The position numbers and the translations under genes are program-made. The notes beneath the pieces were generated by a model that did not search any database, had not been told where the DNA came from, and was given only the letters and a program-made list of their open reading frames with translations. A stretch of 64,000 bases of DNA. Source: Morella rubra (Eukaryota > Streptophyta > Magnoliopsida > Fagales > Myricaceae). The stretch covers positions 4,761,757 to 4,825,756 of the forward strand of contig CM025855.1 in the NCBI GenBank assembly GCA_003952965.2. Reading direction: 5' to 3'. This document shows, one piece after another, positions 46,441-58,619 of this stretch (position 1 is its first letter; every line of letters begins with the position of its first letter).

Positions 46441-47339
46441 TTTTTTAAAAGTTTTTATATAGATTTTCGCAAATTAATTTTTTTTTTATCAAATATTCCC
46501 CAAAATTATATTTGTTTTAACACTTTTATAACATACAGGCGACCATAGTATTCTAACCCAATCTTTTGACAGCGATGAATGAAGATAATTTAATTTGGGA
46601 TATAAAGACGGAAATTTTTGGACTATTTGAACCAGCTTTATCTTCTCTTCACGATTTGAATTTGGTATTTACAATAAGTGGCGTTGTACATAGTTGTTGC
46701 AGAAGCAAACGGGCGCATATCGAAATTGATTAGCAATTAGAGAAATATATATATATTTAGGGAATGCATGAAAAATATTATTAGAGAAAGCTCAGGAGTC
46801 TTCTGTAATTTTACAATAAATAATATTATTGTCTATCATTGTTTCAGCGTCATTCTTAATTTCTTAGATGTCGTTGCTTTATTTCAAGGTTAAAAGAGGT
46901 ACCAAATCAATAGTTCAATAGTTTTGAAAAAGTTAATTGATGAAAGATCATAAGATAGACTCAATAGTAATTTTTTTTTTTCTAATAAAAAAAGGTCTTC
47001 AAGAGATAGATCATCGTGAAGTCAGGCTTAAATCACCACCACTTAAACTCGAAAATTCTACGTAGCTCAGGAACTATCAAATCATAATATTTATTACGAG
47101 ACTCAATAGTAAATTGAAATATAATATAGCGAGATAAGATATAATAGGGAGACAAAGATTTAAGTGGTTTAATCTAAAAATATAATAAAAATACAAGATA
47201 AATGACTATATTTATAGAAAAAATATTAGAGATAATATAATAATCAATTTATATGATTTGATCTCACATTTAAACTTAAATCTATGTTATACTATATTTT
47301 AATAATATTATCTTATATATTGATAACGATAATATCATA
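46441..47339. other. AT-rich spacer between copies B and C
   Basis: No gene seen. Around 47040-47330 there is a simple AT-rich stretch with ATAATAT-type words. Confidence 0.5.
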
Positions 47340-48515
47340 AACCAAAATTAGAAATTCACTTTTAGGGACGTCAATTGTAGAAAAACATATTTTGAGAGTC
47401 TGAAATGAATAAAACAAAATAATTTGTCAAAAAATTATTATAATAGGCTTAGTTTTTAATTCAGAGTCGGTTGGGCCGGACGAGGTGGATTGGGTTGAAA
47501 CCCAGCCCATATTTAATTCCGAGTCGGTGGCCTCACGTCCCAAAATACACTTATGTGAAGGTTTCTTGCGTATGTCAGAGTCAAACTGAAGAAACTATTT
47601 GGAATGTCCATTTTATTGTTGAAAACTACAGAGTGAAAACATTGACAAAAGGTTTAAACCCTGAAGATCTGGAATCCACCAGAGAAAGATAACAAATTTC
47701 TTGAACGAAACAAATATAGTACGTTAAGCATCTACCTGCAGCTCTATGGTCCCTCCGTCAGAATTACTTCTTGATTATCCTGTCAATATTGTCCGAGTTC
47801 TTAGCTGTGTGTGTCGACGTCGACGGAGGTGGTGTTCGACCAAACCACGCCATATAGTTCTCGACAAAAATATCCCAACTCGTGAAACATCCTGCTGAGT
47901 GTTCCATGGACCCAAACGGCCAGTCCAGATGCTCACCCTCCAAATAGCACAAGGTTATCAAGAGCCTTTCCTGCGGTTGTGTTTCGTAGTACGTGAAGTA
48001 ATCATGAACTCTGTGCAGCCAACCAGCGGCATCTCTACCATGGAACGCGGGAAAGTCTAATGCCCTCCTCGACCTGGGGATCTCTACCGTCTCGGGATCT
48101 CCCGGACTTGGGTGTCGCTGTCGCCTATCTTCGGCCATCTCAGAAACGAATGTCGTCTGAGACTCTGAAGCCAATCCTAATATGGATAAAATGGGACGGG
48201 GGGAGCGAATTCGTGTTGTTTTGGAATTCGGCCGCAGGCAACTTTAAATACACAAGGAGTTAAACCTGCTAAATGACACTTGACTCCATCCCCAACTAAC
48301 TAATAAAACTGATTCTTGCATGCATGCTAACTAAAAGTTTCTTCACTGCAAGTTTCTCCAATTAACTCATGATTAACAAGCCACCGGAAAATTCATCAGC
48401 AACTAAATTCGTTGCTTTTCTAGACGACTTCAAAGTATTTAAAAGTACTTTACTAATAGACCGGCCGGTGACTATAATATTCTACCTTGATCTTTTGACT
48501 GCGATGACAGTTAAT
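47340..48515. repeat. Segmental duplication, copy C
   Basis: Shares its left part with copies A and B (GGGCCGGACGAGGTG at 47474, TTTGGAATGTCCATTTTATT at 47599), the gag-derived ORF and promoter, and on the right ATTCATCAGCAACTAA and TATTCTACC (48390-48485) with copy B (45540-45620). Homology fades near 48515. Confidence 0.75.
47764..48138 (-). CDS. Gag-derived short ORF, copy C
   Basis: A 124-aa single-exon protein, closest to copy B. N-terminus MAEDRRQRHPSPGDPETVEI, then the gag-type domain with ALDFPAFHGRDAAGWLHRVH, DYFTYYETQPQERLLITLCY, GEHLDWPFGSMEHS and NYMAWFGR, and a Ser/Thr-rich tail unlike those of the sisters. The frame is open throughout. The upstream TATA-like box (48243-48250) is kept; the G-box position (48278-48283) has diverged. 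It is a fossil or domesticated fragment like its sisters, with no pol region or LTR nearby. Confidence 0.7.
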   Translation of the reverse strand: MAEDRRQRHPSPGDPETVEIPRSRRALDFPAFHGRDAAGWLHRVHDYFTYYETQPQERLLITLCYLEGEHLDWPFGSMEHSAGCFTSWDIFVENYMAWFGRTPPPSTSTHTAKNSDNIDRIIKK

Positions 48516-48570
48516 ATCGTGATTATGAAGTGTATAAGAAAGATTTCGGTCATAAAGCATGTCTTAAACA

Positions 48571-48687
48571 AAAGTTGTGACGTTGTCAACACATTAATGA
48601 AATATATCAATAGTCCATTAATATATTATTTAATACAATTTGGGTTATTGATGAAATTTATTAATGTGTTGGTAACATCACAACTTT
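48571..48687. repeat. Long imperfect hairpin
   Basis: Left arm AAAGTTGTGACGTTGTCAAC followed by ACATTAATGAAATATATCAAT pairs with a right arm ending CACATCACAACTTT-type sequence (complement AAAGTTGTGATGTTACCAAC, then ACATTAATAAATTTCATCAAT). Arms are about 45-50 bp with a loop of about 20 bp. It may be a small MITE. Confidence 0.7.
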
Positions 48688-48716
48688 TATTAAAACTTGT
48701 TAGGACTAGTGTACAT

Positions 48717-48805
48717 ACTTGTCATGGGATCAAGGGTATGGAAACTAGTAGTCTATTACAATTGTTGGGAAACATGTGAAGGGATCTAATTTGAATATGA
48801 CATTT
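48717..48805. repeat. Dispersed repeat, copy 1 (second copy at 55247-55335)
   Basis: Shares ATGGAAACTAGT, then ACAATTGT, ACATGTGAAGGGAT and TAGTTTGAATATG-type DNA with 55247-55335 inside intron 1 of the MEKK1-like gene. About 90 bp, same orientation, roughly 80% alike by eye. It is probably an end fragment of a transposable element. Confidence 0.6.
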
Positions 48806-50458
48806 GTCGAAGCTTTGTTTATTAACATTTTCACCACCAAACCTCGGTACCTCTCTAGAAAAGGATTTCATTAGATAGGTCCAGAAAGATGACAAAGATT
48901 AAATTCTAACATATCCAATGACACATAAACATGTCACCTTAATACCACACTAACCAATCTGGGCATGTTATAGTTTAATAAAGACGCATTGTCCCTTTAG
49001 TTTAATGAAATTTTGTATACTACAAAGATCATTTTAACATATGAACATAAAATGTGTTCCGCAAAATGGATCGATATATTTTCTCCCGCGAGTTGTATGA
49101 AGAAATAGTGGAAGATAATATTATGAAAAATTTGTTTCATCATATACATTAATTCAAAAAATCACATAATACAAATTGTTTTTCTTACCCTTATTTACCC
49201 TTTCTCGAAAAAAAAGAAAAAGAAATCACGAGTACATTTGTATTTCCAGTAGAGAATATGGTTGTTACATTTCTTGGGAATTTAATTAATTGAAAATTCA
49301 ACAAAATGAAAGCTCACGAAAAAAAAAACTGAGTTATTGTGAGTGAAAGTTCCTTCTGATAAGTGAAAGCTCAGGAGCTTAGAACAAAACTAAAAGCTCC
49401 CGAAAACAGTTAAAAAATAAAAATAAAATAAAGATAAGAGGAAGCCTAATAAGTATAATGGAGTACTGCTCAATCAATACTTGTACCATGAGACATGGGA
49501 AGACGAACAGAAAGTAACACAAACAAATAGGTATATGCCACTTTGTCAATTGAGAGATATATACAAATAGGTCACCCCTTGGCCCTAAAAGAATAAGACT
49601 AGCAACATTTTTACATCAAATAGATCCCTAATGCTTTTTTTCCCACAACAGACAAAACGACAACAAAAAGAATGTCACAGCCGCATGCTCTCTATGCTTG
49701 CTTTTTTTGCACTCGTAGATCCATTTGTGGACCTAAGCAGGGCTTCAGGATTGGTTAAACCCAAACACAAACAGCCTTGTAGATCTACCGCACAAGCACA
49801 ATTCAATAGATGCAACACTGGTTCCCAGAACACATCACCCAACTTGAGGACTCACCGTGTACAAATACTTGGAAGGAGCAGCTGTCAAGTGTAAAGGTAT
49901 TTTATCAGTCACTGAATTGTAAAACTGACCCGAAATGCAGGGCAATGTTTTCACGTTTTTTCAGATGAATTGGACACTTTTTAACTTCCCCAGGATGTGA
50001 TACTATCTACAAGGTCATGGACCAAAATATGGGGAAAACAGTGAGTACTGATAGGTTAATGGGGAACTTTTTTCACCTTAACCAGCCCATTCCAACTGAC
50101 AATGGCAGGAGAGTTAAGACCAACCCCACAGCTTAACACGTGCGTCACATGAATGAGAGTGGGAATTCAGGCACCTAAGCATAACGGATATAAATGGAAT
50201 TCGGGTGTCTTAGGATCCTTGTGTCTTCCACTACGAAGATTCTCATGTCAACAAGGATGGACACACACTACAATGTGTGATTAATATTGAGGACCTGAAG
50301 TTATTCAGGTCAATAACATAGCAACCAGGTTCACTTTCCCAGTTCTGTTTATTTCCACTTTAGGGAGCGGGTAGAAAGAGCAGCTCTATAAAAAGATGCA
50401 AAACAAATAAGTAATTTTACCTCGTTGTCTTCTATGGGTTCACTGAAGGAAAACATTT
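48806..50458. other. Spacer and 3' flank of the MEKK1-like gene
   Basis: AT-rich to about 49600, nothing recognised. The part from about 49640 to 50458 is probably the 3' untranslated region and downstream flank of the minus-strand kinase gene. Confidence 0.5.
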
Positions 50459-53400
50459 TCAACTCCGTCTAGCAATGCTGTGAGGAGATAACGAGCCTGA
50501 GGATGTGGGAAGTGGCTTCTTTACAAATGGATGCTCTAGGAGCCGAGCAGCAGTAGGACGATCATCCGGATTAGATTTAAGGCACTGAAAGATAAAGTCC
50601 CGTGCATCTTTCGAAAGAGAATCTGGAACAGGAGGTGGTTCACCCTTTCCAATTTTAAACAATGCTGGCATCTGCCAAATTACAGAAGTAGAAGATGTTT
50701 TTAATCCCAAACCAAAAGTCATGCAAGTAAGAAGTGAAAACATATTATGCAGGTTACACTAAAGGCTTTTGCATCTGCTGAGAGAATTACATTTTTGAAT
50801 AATCTATAAAGATTAAAAATATATAAACAACAAGAATGGACCTTCTTATACTGAAATCACAGGATACCCTAAAAAGCAATCAAATTAAGCATACCTATGT
50901 TAATAGAAGAGAACCTCATGCTTTACTACATTTAAATCACATAAGCATAAGCATAACAATAAACATCGAGGTGAAGAGAAAGAACATGACACGCACGGGT
51001 TCCAAATCTGCATATGGAATCTGACGTGTCAACATCTCCAAGACAGTGCATCCAAGGCTCCATATATCCGCTGGAAGTCCATACCCTTGGTTCTTCCTAT
51101 TAACAACCTGTAAATACACAGCTTGATAATCAGAGATACTGTATAAAATTTATACAACAAAAAGCACACCACCCAAGCTCTTAGGTAAGTTGCCAGGTCA
51201 ATTGAGTAAAGGTCATACTGGGACAAGAAGCCAGGTTATCAAGTTCAAATGCACAACCGAAAATAGATAGAAGAATTAAAATCCCTATAATTATGCCCAA
51301 GTGTCCTATGCACTATTGTGGTCGGCACTAAGGAGTGCCTTTAGACATGTTTTGAAAGGCTAATTTAGCTTTCGATCCAATTGTCAGTTACAGATATGCT
51401 CCCTTCTTCTAAACAAGAATAGTGAAAGCAGCAACTAAAATAGAATCAACCAGTTCTATCAAAGTTTAGAATAAAGGGAAAGAATCTGTAGTCCTCCAAC
51501 AAAGCTTTCCTAGACAATACACGAAAGCCAATGCCTCCAACTGCAATCTCAACCTATGCTGGTTCCTAACTGAAATGACTTGAGCTATCCTAGATAATAG
51601 CAGTCCATGAACTATAACTGCTAACTGCACCAGCAATGAGCTGACATGCATTCATATGGGTTAATATATAAATAACATATTTTCACCAATCCTGGAAGCT
51701 GGGAATAAAATAAGTTCATTATCACTGGAACCACCATTATCTTCGTAACTTCAAGACAAAAGGGTAAAGTCAAACCTCGGGTGCCATCCAAAATGCAGTC
51801 CCCTTGCAAGAGAGAAGGTCGTTGAATTTAGTCGCCTGAAAAAGGATACAACCGTCAACGCGTGGGGAAGAAATAGCCAATCACTTTCGAAGAAGGGAAA
51901 ATTCGTAATTGAGGAGTGGAAGAAAACCTTTGCTAATCCAAAATCTGCGAGCTTTACAGATCCACTTGTATCCACCAATATATTAGCACATTTTATATCC
52001 CTTCAGTTAAAAAAAGAAAGAAAAGAAAAGAAACAGATAAAATGTCAAGACTGGGGGAATAACATAGAAGGTTCAAAAAGGCAAATTAATACGCAAGTAA
52101 ATGACATGACAAGTAAATCAAAATGAGAAATTACAAAAATCCAAGAAGAGACTTATCAGATACTCAATTTATCAAGACCAAATTTTTTTGCCAATGGTTA
52201 GGAAAACTTTGCAGTCAAATCCCAAAATTGACTCACATAAGTTAGAAAATTTACAGTTCAAACTTCTCTTTTGCTCTAGAAAAGAAATGGAAAATAGTGG
52301 TTTTGATCTATAGGGTTTTCCAAGATAATTAATTTGGTATTGTTGAGACCAAGCGCAAATATAGATAGACTAGCTCAATTCAAAGGACCTTGGATGCAAG
52401 CACAACAGCATAAGAAAAAGACAAATACCATTAGTTAAGGATATTGCATAAAAAACATCTATATAACCACAATTATATGACCAATCATATATCACATTTT
52501 TTATTTTTATTTTCAAAAAGAATTTGATTAGGAACACTTTTAACAAATGAATTTCGGAAGTTCAAATTTTGTAAAGATGAATGAGAGGGCTTATATACAA
52601 AAGACGCTATAAATATTCCAAGATAACAAGCTTAAATATCAAAGTAATCTTGAACTGAGGTTCGATTTTAATTTGAAGCCAAATTCGAAAACTCCAGGCT
52701 ATTCTAGAAACTACCTACAAAGGTTCTTTGCAGTGAAAACTATTCAAATGAGAAAAAATGCGAGATATATTGGCCATTAATATAGCCTATGTGCAGAAAA
52801 TCTGGAGATCACTAAAACAATCCAAATAACCAGAGGATTACATAAATACATCGCAAATGACATAAGAGAATGCTTTATAACCTGTGAACCACATCTCTGT
52901 CATGAAGATACTTCAAACCATGGAGAATCTGTCTGGTATATGTGGATACTTGGGAATCTTGAAGATTATACTTCCGATAGAGATCTAAGAGGGAGCCTCT
53001 TACAAGCTCCAGAAAGATATATAATTTTGATTCATCCTGCAACCACCATAGACCAGACCATCAGTTATGCTTGATTAATGAGAAATTAATGTAAAACAGG
53101 AATGTATAGGAAAGCCTAATCCTTTTAAACCAGTTAAAAAAAGATTAAGTGCTGAGCAAAGTGCACAGCTATGTAATAGATCATCCTTATACAATAAAAA
53201 TCCCAATGTTTGTGGATACAAGCACAAGGATCATAGAGTAACATAGACACCATAGGTGACATGATAACAACAGCGGAACTAGATGTCAGAATGCATCTAT
53301 ATGTGCATGTCAAGCCACTACCTTGCATGTAGACATTTACCAGTATTTGGATAGATATGTGCATAAGAAAACATATTACTGTTTGAAATTCTCACACACC

Positions 53401-56400
53401 AAGTTGGATATTCTATAGACGTGCACATAGGAACCTGTGGCCAGTAGGCATGAGTCCCGTGCCAAGAAATGCCTAAGAAGTCATCGTGATGGAGTTTCAT
53501 AGATGACGTGAGATGAATAAGAGCAATTCAAACAGAATAATGACTTTGACGAGCATAATTACTTCCTGCAATGGTTTGATGTACCATAAAGGCAACTTTT
53601 TATGAGCTATATAGATCCAGGACTCAAAAAGAACAAGAAGCTTTTAAAAGAAGTTACCTTATTCGTCCCAAAATATCGAACTATGTTCTCATGTTCAAAT
53701 CGACTTAATAGATCAATCTCCTGAAAAGGAAGCACAGGATGAGACAATGAGAAGCAGGCAGAAAAAGACAGGAACAGGATACTTCCCAGTCCAAAATGTT
53801 ATCAAGATTCTATAAAATACCAGAGAATATGAACACCCAAAACCTAAATATTACCAGAGTAAACCATAAGCCTCTCTCACCTGCTCAAGTTGAGAAACAC
53901 TTTGCTTCCCCTGACTTCCTTGATCAAGCAGTGAGACTTCTTTCACAGCAATTAAGGATCCATCACTGTAAGGGGGGCACGAAAATTAACAATAAACAAC
54001 AGAAGTAAAAGGAACCCATTAGGATACTCTTCATTTAATAATCTAAAGATACAAACATCAGCAAATAAATTTTTAATTCATAGCTTTCTTGAAATAAAAC
54101 CATGGTTTGTAAAGCAAAGCCAAGAAATCACCGGAGTACAAAAAGTTGTCAAAAGATAGACATATTGCAGATGTGGGAGATGCACAAATGAACACATTAG
54201 ATGTGAATATATGCCTTACCCCTAAGAGAGAAAGAAAAGATAAAATGCAGTATGCAATCCTCTTTCAGAAAAGCCAAGACCAAGATGTGTACAATGAGAT
54301 GCATATTTCCTTGGCACTTATGAAATATTATTTCCACTTCTCACATTTGACAACTCTAAAACCTAGAGGACTGGTTCAACTACCTCTCTCCCACCACTCA
54401 ACCTTAGCAAAGGCAACATAGTTTTCCAACAAATGGTCTTTGCAGTTCACCAATTCCAAACCAACCAGAGCCAATAACAGGAGCAGTTGCCCATCTTTAG
54501 ATGAATGGATACCTATGAAGAGAACCAAAATACTTACTACTTCACCATCCAAAATAAGACAACAACGAAATGTGCTACTTTCTAACATCTAAGAACTATA
54601 AACCTCCGAATTCCAGATCCATAGTTGTCAGCATCAAGACCCAGTCCAGTTTAAGCATAATACCAGAAATGAGGAGAAACATCTGAAGATGAAACCTAAA
54701 TATTCTTTTTTCTTTTATAAGAAACCTCAATATTCTTATCTTTCTGGGTAATGTAGACGAGCCCTCTGACATTGAAAAATCAAAGGTAAGAAGTGGTCAC
54801 CCTCTAAAACCCACATAAGAACCATCAACCATTAGATACTCATGATTTTAGCACTATGACTATCCTTACAAGAGAATTAACTTGAATAACAAAAATAATG
54901 AGAAAATGGTACTCAGGCTCGTTCTAACTTTTGAATCAGATCTGGAATGTGGCATTATTAACTATTTACAGCCTCAAATATATGTATCTCCTCTCAAGCC
55001 CCTTCCTCCAAAAACAATAGCAAATGAACTAAAATACTCCGATCAACATGTTGTGCACTTTTCCAAACTCTGTTTTGCATTGCTGTCCGGCCTAATATTG
55101 ATAAAAAGACAACCATTTCCCTCATAATCATTGAGACACCATGATAGCATCAAGATCTACTCTTAGTTTGTTACAATACTTTAAGACAAGGGAATGACAA
55201 CATCAATACATGTCATGTTTGTCAGAGTAAGGAAAATCTGTCAGTGTGCTTGTCGTGCGATTAGAATATGGAAACTAGTTGGCTATAACAATTGTGGGCA
55301 GACATGTGAAGGGATTCTAGTTTGAATATGGCCCAGACAGAGTGGATAAAGGGGTGAAAATATATGAATCGAAGGATGAAAAGTTGCAGGAACTGCAGAG
55401 CAGCTGCGAAATCAGGTATTTTACGTCTTGTTTTGACAAGTTATCAGTTGCTAACGGCTAGGGAAATATTGGGTATCTAGGTAAGAAGAAAGGTTCAAGT
55501 TTTGGCTTGGAAAAAATGAACAAAAAGAAGTTTGGGGCTGTGACGAATATCCGTGAACCCCATTCTGGAAAATTACCAAAGACATGCATACATCCAATGA
55601 CCATATAAACCACATTCCGTCAAAATTACCGAAACAAAGACTACTAATTTGACTATGGAAGTAAAGGCCTAACACAATCCAATAAAATATTTACTCATAC
55701 TCAAAACTAAATGACCAAAAATCCCGAGATTTGAGAGAGTTACAACCAATAAGATTTCTACCCCTCATTACAAAACTGAATTAAAAAAGTAACAGCAAAC
55801 CAATCTTCCACCGCTTCCTATTATCTCAGCATAATATCAGGAGAAAAAGGGAGGGAGGGGGGGAACAATCTTAAGTATACTATCTAAAACTTTGACCACA
55901 AACTTGTGAGATATTATATTTCTAGATTCGAACAACATAAGAGATACTGTACAAGGAAATTGCAGGGTTACTATTTGAACGGAGCTGGCTCATGCAACCA
56001 AGACGCAGCTCATAACGCAGATAGTGTGATTCAAACCCTCTTCATTGCTAACTACAACTTAAATATATTCACACATTAAAATCCTTGTATACTTAGACCT
56101 TCTCCAATTATGTACTTCACAACCGTATTTGAGGAATGATGAAATATGCACATGTATTAAACATAAAAGGCACAAATTCCACAAGGAACGATATCACACT
56201 AATGCTTGCAAGAAGAAAAGTTCGAAGTAAGAAGATCAGAGCATCTAAATCTGATGGGTCCAGGAGAACAGGTAAAGAGAGGTACCAAGGTTTGGAGGTG
56301 AAAATGTTAAATAAACAAAGCTTTGACAAGTGTCATCACCTATGAAAAAAAGAGAATTACATCTTGATGCTTCACTCAAACTAGTTTTCACAAACTAGCG

Positions 56401-58012
56401 TAACTTCAAAAATTATCAAGAGATACCTCATTTCAAAATGCTTTTAGGCTGGAATGAAAAGATTGTCCTATTTATGAGAGAAATATGTTGCTGTAATGTC
56501 ACTCTCTTTTATAGCAGAAGTGCCCTCAACACTTAGTTTAAAGCATGTATAGATATGAAGATATGCACCCCCTAATAATGTGGAACTGACTTATATCACG
56601 GTCTGGAAAGTAAAAGTGCCATGATGTTAACTTGATACAGAATGAGAGATACAAATACAAGTCGTCCCTGACTTCTTCTTCGACTAAACTGATCAATTTT
56701 TTTACGTTTCCCAGGATGTGCCTATTTGACGGCCTAATGTGGATATCTGGCTGTTAGGGTGAGACAACAATAAGGTCTTAACTCGAATTACGGCAAACTT
56801 CATAGAGCGCTCTGATAGGAGCCTTAGTCTTTAATTAGGAGGGGAACATCAACTCACCAGAACTCACACCCAATAAAAAGGAAAGGAAAAAAAAAATCAT
56901 GACTAGCTTATCTAGAGAGAAGTCCATATTAAAGAATCGCACAGCTTAACAATGTATAGTGCCAGAAAATCGATTCAAGAAGCGCTTAACTAGTTCATGC
57001 CAATAGAAACTTACTCGGCGATTGCTTCATACACTGCTCCGAACGACCCGCGTCCCAGAAGCGCACCCTTTTCAAAAGATGTGATATTAGGTCTAATTCT
57101 CCCAGTCGGAGAAATGTTAGACATAGGCTCCGTTGTTGTGCTAGATGAATCATCATCGTTCGACGTGGTAAACGAACACGACTCCGATGGGGACGCTATC
57201 TGCCCAAACCTCAACCCATTCTCCTCCACCACCTCTCTCTTTTCCCTTGCCACCTCAACTCCTCCTTCTCCTCCTCCTTCTTCTTTATCCTCATCCTTTT
57301 CTTCTTCTTCCACTTCATCATCTGAAGAAGAACGATACCCACCATGGGCAATTACCGAACTACCTCTCTCAGCATCCGGCCCAAAGTCCTTCACAAGATC
57401 CCAAGAAGAGCACGCATTATCAAAAATCGGAAGCCTCATCGCGGGCGGTGGCTTAAGCACCGGTGGGGGCCGAATTCCTTTAATTCCATTCCCTCCGCCA
57501 CTACTGTTACAACACCCACTTGACTCGGCGGGAACAGCCCGACTTACCTCAGTTTCATCCCTAGTTCTAGCAACATCCACAGCTCTCTGACGCAATTCAC
57601 TAACAGCTTCAGCTTCTTCCCTGTCTTTCACTTCCTCTGTTTTTGGACTATCTAACCCGTGTATTCCCGACAACGGTAGAATATCAGAAGACGATCTGAT
57701 CTTCAAAGCCTCCCAGGCCGCTGTAGGTATGGAAAAGTCATCGGGCCCGGAGAGCCCCAACCTACTGCATATCAAATCCATTTCGCCGTCGATTCCTTCT
57801 ACTCGGAAGCTCATGCGGTCCGACAAGTCAAGGGATCGCGTGTGGAGAGAAGACGATGTAGACTCGTCCAAAGAGGAAGACGAGGAAACAGCATCATACT
57901 CTATGTGCTTCGCCGCATTGCGGCGCTCAAGCGTCGGCTTCCTCGGTTTCTTCCTCCGATCCATGCGTCTGATTCCGTCGCTAGAACCGAAAAATCGAGG
58001 TAGGTGATGCAT
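50459..58012 (-). CDS. MEKK1: MEKK1-like MAP kinase kinase kinase, eight exons
   Basis: A serine/threonine kinase that starts MAPK cascades in immunity and stress signalling. Exons 57015-58012, 53881-53965, 53658-53720, 52882-53036, 51928-52000, 51776-51835, 50997-51107 and 50459-50671 join in frame to 585 aa; Arabidopsis MEKK1 has 608. The N-terminal regulatory half is Ser- and acid-rich, with the family phrases [20 protein letters not shown] and [19 protein letters not shown]. The kinase domain starts at [20 protein letters not shown] (about 310-330); then [27 protein letters not shown] (433-442), DFGLAK (453-458), [11 protein letters not shown] and HPFVKKPLP. All catalytic motifs are present. 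Between LELV and GSL one residue is missing compared with relatives (LELVRGSL). ATG 58012 is first in frame; Met17 (MDRRKK) is an alternative start that matches relatives better. Confidence 0.95.
53966..57014 (-). other. Intron 1 of the MEKK1-like gene
   Basis: A 3.05-kb intron bounded by GA|GTAAGT (57014) and CCTTACAG (53966). It contains the dispersed repeat copy at 55247-55335 and no recognisable nested gene. Other introns of the gene are 0.16-0.98 kb. Confidence 0.9.
55247..55335. repeat. Dispersed repeat, copy 2
   Basis: The counterpart of 48717-48805, sharing ATATGGAAACTAGTTG-like DNA, ACAATTG, ACATGTGAAGGGAT and GTTTGAATATG. It lies in intron 1 of the kinase gene. Confidence 0.6.
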
Positions 58013-58440
58013 AGAGAGCTAACCCATCTAAGGTACACCGCCACCAGAGTTTTTTCTTTTGGCCAAGAAAAGCAGCGAAAAGCTCAAGAAATTTCTCTCT
58101 CTGTGTTCTCTCCAATTCCTATGAAAATATCTAAACCGAACAGCAAAAAAAAAAAAAACGAATTCTTCCCAACAGAACGGAAAAACAATCGAATTCTTTT
58201 GTCAGACCGTAACTTTATCGAACTTTTTTTGAGAAAAAAAGCAAGAAAAATCTTGGTATGAATTACCTAGGGGAAGAGAGAAGGGCCTGGACAAGTGAGA
58301 GGCGAAATGGTTGAAGAGGAAGACCGAAAAGAGACTGGTAAACGCCGTCGCAAGAGAGAGTGTAAACGCGGTGTCGCGTGGAAAGTAGAGTGGATGACTG
58401 GGACAAAATAGAGATGGGCCTGGGATTGGAGGGGATATTT
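58013..58440 (-). promoter_or_regulatory. Leader of the MEKK1-like gene
   Basis: The minus strand has a C/T-rich leader (about 58268-58420) ending CTTCCCCTAG followed by GTAATTC, a plausible donor, and an acceptor-like GTGTACCTTAG at about 58028-58038, so a leader intron of about 230 bp is likely. A two-codon open frame ATG-GGT-TAG lies between that acceptor and the main ATG. Start site not determined. Confidence 0.4.
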
Positions 58441-58619
58441 TTTATTTTTTTATTTTCTTTCTTCTCTTTTGGGCTCCAGCCGAGCAAAGAAAAAATATTC
58501 CTCTTAGTTTACGCCCGACACCCACGTAAGACAGCGGACAGGTGGGCTTCCGACGCTGATTCTTTCGTGCCTCGACGATATTTGTGCTCTGAGCTGTGGA
58601 TCGTATCATCCCTGACGTA

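Noticed and set aside
48369-48779. Plus-strand open frame of 136 codons
   Set aside because: It runs across the hairpin and dispersed repeat; AT-rich composition and lack of any family make it chance.
57187-57456. Proline/leucine-rich plus-strand frame over kinase exon 1
   Set aside because: Antisense shadow of the acidic (Glu/Asp-rich) part of the MEKK1-like protein.
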